DNA of 13,053 bases from Arthrobacter sp. GTDB lineage: Bacteria > Actinomycetota > Actinomycetes > Actinomycetales > Micrococcaceae. Of the stretch, positions 8,725 through 13,053 are shown in pieces. Both the position numbers and the translations under genes were made by a program. Position 1 is the first letter of the stretch. Each line of letters opens with the position of its first letter. The notes beneath the pieces were generated by a model that did no database searches, had not been told where the DNA came from, and was given only the letters and a program-made list of their open reading frames with translations. The DNA is taken from positions 1 through 13,053 of the forward strand of contig JAGLBH010000033.1 in assembly GCA_018260285.1 (NCBI GenBank). Reading direction: 5' to 3'.

Positions 8725-11022
8725 GTGACTGACCACGAAGATCAGCTCAGACGCGATGAGCAGAAGCATGTCGATCGTCTCTACGCTCGTTTGGATGCGC
8801 TTCGCGCTGAGAAGGAAGAGCAGCTTGCCCGCGTGCGGCGAGAGGGCCCTTCAGGGTCGATTCAGAACATTTCGGAGCGAGACTCGTTCGCGGCGCTCTA
8901 TGAAGACCGCCTGGCACAGCTCTATGCGGTCGAGGACCGTCTGGCTTTCGGCTCCCTCACGATGGAGGGACGCGAGCCAGGTGAGGACGACCGCTACATC
9001 GGCCGCCTCGGCATGACCGATGAGGACTCTCATCGCATTCTGGTGGACTGGCGAGCCCCTGAGGCAGGAACCTTCTACCAGGCCACGGCTTTCGAGCCTC
9101 AGGGCATCGCCCGCCGCCGCCACCTGATGCTGCGCGGCCGCACCCTGGTCGGCCTGGAGGACGAGGTCCTGTCCGAGACCTTCCGCGGCCCGACCGCTGG
9201 AACCGGAGGCGACGGCGCCCTGCTGGCTGGCCTCAATGCGAAGCGCACCGGCCGCATGCACGATATCGTCGCCACGATCCAGAGCGAGCAGGACAAGATC
9301 ATCCGCCGCCCCATGGCAGGCATCACCCTGGTCCAGGGCGGTCCCGGTACGGGCAAAACCGCCGTCGCCCTTCACCGCGCGGCCTACCTGCTGTACACGC
9401 ACAGGGAGCGGCTCAGCCGCAGCGGCGTGCTCCTCGTCGGGCCCTCGTCGGCCTTCCTGGACTACATCGAGCGAGTTCTTCCGTCGCTGGGCGAGACCGG
9501 CGTCGTCATGAAATCGGTGGGGGAGCTGTACCCCGGCCTCGTCACGACCGCCGAGGACACCCCCGCCTCAGCCGAGATCAAGGGCCGCGACGTCTGGAAG
9601 AAGATTCTCAAGCGCGCTGTCAAGCAGCGCCAGCGGAATTTCCCGGAGCCGCGCCCCGTCAACGTCGAGGGCTTCAGAACCACGATCACCCCCGGCATGG
9701 TCAAGCATGCCCAGGAGAAGGCCAAAGCCACGCGTCAGCCCTACAACCTGGCACGGGAGGCCTTCGCCAAGACTCTCATGGAGCTCATCACCGCCCGCGT
9801 CACAGAGCAGGTAGAGGCGGCCTCTCCGGGCAGCAGCGCGGATCGCTCGTACGTCAAGGACGACGTCGCCGCCTCGCCGGACGTCCGCGTGGCTCTCAAC
9901 CTCGCGTGGATGCCGATGACGCCGGAGCGCCTGCTGGACGAGCTCCTCTCACGCCCGGAGCAGCTTGTCGATGCAGCCGCGGAACTGTCCGCCGCTGAAA
10001 CGGCCCAGCTTCTGCGCGCACGCCGTGAGCTGGTCAAGGACCTGAGCTCGCGCGAGCGTCGACGTACCTGGACCGTTTCGGACGTCCCCCTCCTCGACGA
10101 ACTCGCAGACCTTCTGGGCCCTGTGACGATTCCCCATGCGCTGCAGGACCGTGAAGAGGCGGAGCAGGATGCACGCGACACCCACAACGCCGAGCGGACC
10201 CTCGAGAACGTGGACACGATGCTGGCGAACTTCGGCGTGGACGGAGTGGTGACCGCAGAGGACATCAAGAAGTCCTTGAGCGTCTCTGCTCCGAGGGTCA
10301 CGGCGGCGTCGGCAGCTGACATGGATCGCTCGTGGGCGTATGGGCACGTCATCGTCGATGAGGCGCAGGAGCTCACGCACATGCAGTGGCACACGCTGTT
10401 CAAGCGCGTTCCTCTCAAATCACTGACTGTCGTCGGTGACATCGCCCAGGCGTCGACGCCTGGCGCCGCTCGGTCGTGGACGCAGGCCCTCAGCCCGTTC
10501 GTCGAGGACCGCTTTGAGGAGCTGCAGCTGACGATCAACTATCGCACTCCGCGCCAGATCTCCGATGCGGCTGTGGCCACAGCTCGCGCGCTGGGATCGG
10601 ACGTTCAGGCCCCGCGGCCAGTGCGTGACGGGACAGCGCCCGTTCTGACGATGACCCCCGGTGAGCGCTGGCGGGACGGTCTTCGGTCAGCTGTCGCACT
10701 GGAGGTTGAGCATGCGGACGGCGGTCTCGTCGCCGCGATCGTTCCGTCCAGGGCTCTCACAGCCGCCCGCGCGGCCCTCGCGGAATTCCCTGCGGTCCGA
10801 GTTCTCGACGCGCACGAAGCCAAAGGCCTGGAGTTCGACTCAGTCGTGCTCATGGATCCGGAGGCCATTCTCGACGAGGCCAGCGGGCGCGCGGGTGCTT
10901 TGTACGTTGCCATGACTCGGTCCACACAGAGACTCCATGTCCTCGGCGTCGACGAACTCGCCCCAGAACTTCGCGAGATACTGGAAACAGTTCCAGAAGA
11001 TCACACCCCATCGAAAGGCTAG
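8725..11022 (+). CDS. helD: HelD-like RNA polymerase-recycling ATPase (UvrD/Rep superfamily 1)
   Basis: HelD binds RNA polymerase and uses ATP to release nucleic acid and recycle stalled enzyme. The 765-residue product begins with a charged coiled-coil stretch (about 1-40), as in the HelD arm that enters the secondary channel. SF1 motifs follow: Walker A GGPGTGKT (205-212, Lys211), motif II VDEAQE (Asp545-Glu546), GDIAQ, INYRTP, HEAKGLEFDSVVL, and LYVAMTRSTQ at the C-terminus. The long insertion between Walker A and motif II includes WTVSDVPLLDELADLLGP, resembling actinobacterial class II HelD. Start GTG 8725 is the only plausible start after an upstream in-frame stop; a purine run (8704-8711) lies rather far away. 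A generic UvrD-like helicase is less likely given the N-terminal arm. tyrS follows after 5 bp. Confidence 0.85.
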   Translation: MTDHEDQLRRDEQKHVDRLYARLDALRAEKEEQLARVRREGPSGSIQNISERDSFAALYEDRLAQLYAVEDRLAFGSLTMEGREPGEDDRYIGRLGMTDEDSHRILVDWRAPEAGTFYQATAFEPQGIARRRHLMLRGRTLVGLEDEVLSETFRGPTAGTGGDGALLAGLNAKRTGRMHDIVATIQSEQDKIIRRPMAGITLVQGGPGTGKTAVALHRAAYLLYTHRERLSRSGVLLVGPSSAFLDYIERVLPSLGETGVVMKSVGELYPGLVTTAEDTPASAEIKGRDVWKKILKRAVKQRQRNFPEPRPVNVEGFRTTITPGMVKHAQEKAKATRQPYNLAREAFAKTLMELITARVTEQVEAASPGSSADRSYVKDDVAASPDVRVALNLAWMPMTPERLLDELLSRPEQLVDAAAELSAAETAQLLRARRELVKDLSSRERRRTWTVSDVPLLDELADLLGPVTIPHALQDREEAEQDARDTHNAERTLENVDTMLANFGVDGVVTAEDIKKSLSVSAPRVTAASAADMDRSWAYGHVIVDEAQELTHMQWHTLFKRVPLKSLTVVGDIAQASTPGAARSWTQALSPFVEDRFEELQLTINYRTPRQISDAAVATARALGSDVQAPRPVRDGTAPVLTMTPGERWRDGLRSAVALEVEHADGGLVAAIVPSRALTAARAALAEFPAVRVLDAHEAKGLEFDSVVLMDPEAILDEASGRAGALYVAMTRSTQRLHVLGVDELAPELREILETVPEDHTPSKG

Positions 11023-11027
11023 CCACT

Positions 11028-12374
11028 ATGCCCGAAAACTCAGACGCACCGACGCTGAAGCCGGCAGCGCAGCGCAATGACGCTGCGTTTGAGAACGTGT
11101 ATCGCGAGCTCGTCTGGCGAGGCCTTCTCCACGTCACCACGGACGAGGAGGCTCTCGAGGCCTTCATGGCCAAGCCTGGGGGGACCTTCTACTGCGGATT
11201 CGACCCGACCGCGCCCAGTCTTCACCTGGGGAACCTGGTGCAGCTGCTCGTCATGCGCCGACTCCAGCTCGCCGGTCTGCGTCCGCTGGCGCTCGTCGGG
11301 GGCTCGACGGGACTCGTGGGCGATCCTCGTCAGACCGCAGAGCGCGTCCTCAACCCGAAAGAGGTTGTCGAGGAATGGGTGTCCAAGCTGCAGCGGCAGA
11401 TTGAGCGCTTCCTCTCCTTCGAGGGCGAGAACTCTGCAACCCTGGTGAACAATCTTGACTGGACGGCGCCGATGTCCGCTCTGGACTTCCTGCGCGACGT
11501 CGGCAAGCACTTCCGCGTGGGCACGATGATCAAGAAGGACATCGTGGCCACCCGTCTCAACTCTGACGCCGGCATCTCCTACACCGAGTTCAGCTACCAG
11601 GTGCTCCAGGGCATGGACTACCTCGAGCTCTTCCGGCGCTACGGCTGCCGTCTGCAGTCGGGCGGCTCTGACCAGTGGGGCAACCTCACTTCAGGCACAG
11701 AGCTCATCCGCAAGGTCGAAGGGGAATCGGTTCACGCTCTCGGAACCCCGCTTATCACCAACTCAGACGGAACCAAGTTCGGCAAGAGCGAGGGCAATGC
11801 CATCTGGCTGGACGCCTCGATGTGCAGCCCTTACCGCATGTACCAGTTCTGGCTCAACACCACGGATGCCGATGTCATCGATCGCCTGAAAGTTTTCACC
11901 TTCTTGACCCGAGCAGAGATCGAGGCACTCGCGGAGCAGGTGGCCGAGCGGCCCTTCGCTCGTGAAGCGCAGAAGCGTCTCGCCTTCGAGGTGACGTCCC
12001 TGGTGCACGGGGAAGAGGCAGCGCATCAGGTGATCGCTGCTGCGGCTGCCCTCTTCGGCGGGGGAGACCTGCATAAGCTTCCGTCTGAGCTCGTCCTTGA
12101 TGTGCTCGAGGAGCTTCCGGCTGCTGAGGTCTCACCCGAGGCGACGCTTGTTGACGCTCTCGTGGCCACCGGACTCGCGGAGTCCAAGACGGCTGCGCGT
12201 CGGTTTGTTGTGGACGGTGCAGTTTCCGTGAACAACCAGAAGGCGAACGACGTCGAAGGGCAGCTTCAGTCCATGCCCGACGTTCAGGCATTGGGCCATA
12301 CGCCTGAGGGGCAAGCGGTGTACCTGCTCGGACGGGGCAAGAAGAACAAGGCAAGGCTTCTGATCAGTCAGTAG
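11028..12374 (+). CDS. tyrS: Tyrosyl-tRNA synthetase
   Basis: TyrS charges tRNA-Tyr with tyrosine, using ATP. The 448-residue class I synthetase has the HIGH-type motif HLGN at 66-69 within PTAPSLHLGN and the KMSKS-type loop KFGKS at 250-254. The tyrosine-pocket sequence YQVLQGMDYLEL and GGSDQWGN also fit bacterial TyrRS. The C-terminal domain from about residue 370 (LVDALVATGLAESKTAARRFVVDGAVSVNN is described here by its positions 368-398) is an S4-type RNA-binding domain for the long variable arm of tRNA-Tyr. About 20 extra residues precede the conserved N-terminus. GAAAGG (11013-11018) nine bases before ATG serves as ribosome binding site. Only 5 bp separate it from helD, and no T-box leader is present. 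Confidence 0.97.
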   Translation: MPENSDAPTLKPAAQRNDAAFENVYRELVWRGLLHVTTDEEALEAFMAKPGGTFYCGFDPTAPSLHLGNLVQLLVMRRLQLAGLRPLALVGGSTGLVGDPRQTAERVLNPKEVVEEWVSKLQRQIERFLSFEGENSATLVNNLDWTAPMSALDFLRDVGKHFRVGTMIKKDIVATRLNSDAGISYTEFSYQVLQGMDYLELFRRYGCRLQSGGSDQWGNLTSGTELIRKVEGESVHALGTPLITNSDGTKFGKSEGNAIWLDASMCSPYRMYQFWLNTTDADVIDRLKVFTFLTRAEIEALAEQVAERPFAREAQKRLAFEVTSLVHGEEAAHQVIAAAAALFGGGDLHKLPSELVLDVLEELPAAEVSPEATLVDALVATGLAESKTAARRFVVDGAVSVNNQKANDVEGQLQSMPDVQALGHTPEGQAVYLLGRGKKNKARLLISQ

Positions 12375-12391
12375 CGTGTCAGGACGAAGAT

Positions 12392-12428
12392 CGTGAAGGC
12401 GGGGACCCCCGAGGTCCCCGCCTTCACG
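12392..12428 (+). terminator. Terminator hairpin after tyrS
   Basis: A perfect 16-bp stem (arms 12392-12407 and 12413-12428) closes a five-base CCCGA loop, 17 bp after the tyrS stop. The stem is GC-rich and no U-run follows. It probably ends the helD-tyrS transcript and insulates it from the rRNA operon downstream. Confidence 0.8.
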
Positions 12429-12470
12429 CATTGCCAGGCATCAGGATGAGGGGCAATTTGGGTGGGGAGA

Positions 12471-12526
12471 GCGCCCTTGTGTGTGACATGAGTCTCATTG
12501 CGCGTGACTGTGGGCGCGAAGGGCGC
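12471..12526 (+). repeat. Inverted repeat enclosing a CRP/GlxR-like palindrome
   Basis: GCGCCCTT (12471-12478) and AAGGGCGC (12519-12526) are perfect inverted repeats separated by 40 bp. Within the loop, TGTGA-N6-TCTCA at 12482-12497 differs by one base from the CRP/GlxR consensus TGTGA-N6-TCACA. ATGAG-T-CTCAT at 12488-12498 is also a perfect dyad. The block lies about 70-125 bp upstream of the rrn -35. A regulatory role is inferred from motif and position only. Confidence 0.4.
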
Positions 12527-12595
12527 ACCTAGGGGACTGAAACCCTTGAAATTCCGGGGATGTCAGGCAGGGGAGAGGGGCGGGAGAGCTCGGTT

Positions 12596-12624
12596 TTGCA
12601 TTCGCGGCAGGTCTCGTGTAGAGT
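12596..12624 (+). promoter_or_regulatory. rRNA operon promoter
   Basis: TTGCAT (12596-12601) and TAGAGT (12619-12624) are spaced by exactly 17 bp. TAGAGT/TAGACT -10 elements are typical of actinobacterial rrn promoters. Transcription should start near 12631, giving a leader of about 395 nt before mature 16S rRNA. It is the only good promoter I see between tyrS and the 16S gene; 12429-12590 offers no second -35/-10 pair. Confidence 0.8.
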
Positions 12625-12823
12625 TTTATCTCGCGCCGGGAACGGAAAGCAACGAGGAACTGAACGGTTTCTGAAGGCCAGTTGGCCGGAGGGGAACAGG
12701 GAAGTTGCGGAAGTGCTGAGGACCTGGTAAGCTTGAAAAGTTGCTTCGGAGCGATGAATCAGCCGGGAAGAATGACTCAGGTTTGAGTGGTTCGGGGTTG
12801 GTTCTGGTGCCGGAAGTGGTTGT

Positions 12824-12838
12824 TGTTTGAGAACTCAA
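12824..12838 (+). promoter_or_regulatory. boxA-like antitermination element
   Basis: TGTTTGAGAACTCAA resembles rRNA boxA sequences of Gram-positive bacteria (compare TGTTCTTTGAAAACT of Bacillus), bound by NusB-S10 to keep polymerase resistant to Rho. Its second part, TTGAG-AA-CTCAA, is itself a palindrome. Confidence 0.65.
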
Positions 12839-12858
12839 TAGTGTGCCAAGTTTGTTGA

Positions 12859-12881
12859 GACCGAATATTTTTTATTTGGTT
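12859..12881 (+). other. AT-rich hairpin in rRNA leader
   Basis: CCGAATA (12861-12867) pairs with TATTTGG (12873-12879) with one G-U pair around a five-T loop, and flanking A-U and G-U pairs extend it. It may take part in pre-rRNA folding or RNase III processing. Confidence 0.45.
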
Positions 12882-12900
12882 GTATAACATTCACTCGTGT

Positions 12901-12925
12901 CCTGTCATCACCCCGTGATGATGGG
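12901..12925 (+). other. Hairpin in rRNA leader
   Basis: TCATCAC (12905-12911) and GTGATGA (12915-12921) form a perfect seven-pair stem with a CCC loop. Four more pairs, two of them G-U, extend it outward. Two weaker hairpins follow: CCAAT/ATTGG at 12957-12971 and GACCG/CGGTC at 12984-12999. Confidence 0.5.
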
Positions 12926-13026
12926 TGCGGGAAAAGTTTTATAGCCATGGTGAAAACCAATTTTTGATTGGCATTCCCGGTGTGACCGTTTTCCCGGTCT
13001 GCTGTGGGGTGTTCTTCACGTAATTT

Positions 13027-13053
13027 TTTACGGAGAGTTTGATCCTGGCTCAG
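13027..13053 (+). rRNA. rrs: 16S ribosomal RNA, first ~27 nt (continues beyond window)
   Basis: The last 20 bases (13034-13053) are the universally conserved 16S start AGAGTTTGATCCTGGCTCAG, corresponding to E. coli positions 8-27. Counting back seven bases places the mature 5' end near 13027; this is by analogy and could be off by a few bases. Confidence 0.95.

Larger units (their letters stand above)
12631..13026 (+). other. rRNA operon leader (pre-16S 5' external spacer)
   Basis: This non-coding stretch runs from the predicted transcription start to the 16S 5' end. It contains small hairpins (GGCC-AGTT-GGCC at 12676-12687; TTGCT-TCGG-AGCGA near 12740), a boxA-like element, and a markedly AT-rich stem-loop series at 12859-12971. 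The leader normally directs antitermination and RNase III processing by pairing with sequence after 16S, which lies outside the window. Its start is approximate, and the short reverse-strand open frame inside it is not supported. Confidence 0.75.

Noticed and set aside
11022..11028. T-box or other leader regulation of tyrS
   Set aside because: Only five bases separate helD and tyrS, and no T-box-like sequence was seen upstream within the window.
12626..12838. Reverse-strand open frame of about 70 codons in the rRNA leader
   Set aside because: It lies wholly inside the leader between the rrn promoter and boxA, has low-complexity content with no recognisable domain, and runs against rRNA transcription.
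12852..12888. Possible second rrn promoter with TTGAGA and TATAAC in the leader
   Set aside because: The spacer is about 22 bp, outside the workable range, and the sequence lies within a likely hairpin after boxA.

Overview
The window looks like the chromosome of a high-GC Gram-positive bacterium (Actinomycetota), probably Actinomycetaceae or a relative. The support is high-GC coding sequence, frequent GTG starts, the argCJBDFR-argGH order, an actinobacterial-type ArgG and ArgR, a class II (actinobacterial) HelD-like protein, and an rRNA leader with a TAGAGT -10 element and a TTGAGAACTCAA antitermination motif. The family-level placement is inference. Every gene lies on the + strand.

Positions 1-5211 hold the end of argC followed by argJ, argB, argD, argF and argR. 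Most junctions overlap by four bases (GTGA or ATGA), so this is one translationally coupled operon that takes glutamate-derived intermediates to citrulline and ends with its own arginine-sensing repressor. A 98-bp gap (5212-5309) carries a tandem ARG-box-like operator, a possible -10 element and a leader hairpin. argG and argH follow and convert citrulline to arginine, so this second half appears to have its own ArgR-controlled promoter.

Positions 8011-8592 encode a PdxH-like (pyridoxamine phosphate oxidase family) protein joined to the end of argH. It lacks an internal segment that normally helps bind FMN and substrate. The 132-bp gap after it (8593-8724) contains a long imperfect inverted repeat, the probable end of the arg transcript.

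Positions 8725-12374 hold helD (an RNA polymerase-recycling ATPase of the UvrD/Rep superfamily) and tyrS (tyrosyl-tRNA synthetase), separated by only 5 bp. A perfect 16-bp-stem hairpin ends this unit. From 12429 to the end there is no protein gene. This stretch is the control region of an rRNA operon: an inverted repeat enclosing a CRP/GlxR-like palindrome, a clear rrn promoter, a leader of about 395 nt with a boxA-like element and several hairpins, and the first ~27 nt of 16S rRNA.

Most of the window is conserved housekeeping DNA. I did not find a clearly new system. The points most worth a second look are the shortened PdxH-like protein, the control elements between argR and argG, the nested inverted repeat after pdxH, and the CRP-like site upstream of the rrn promoter.
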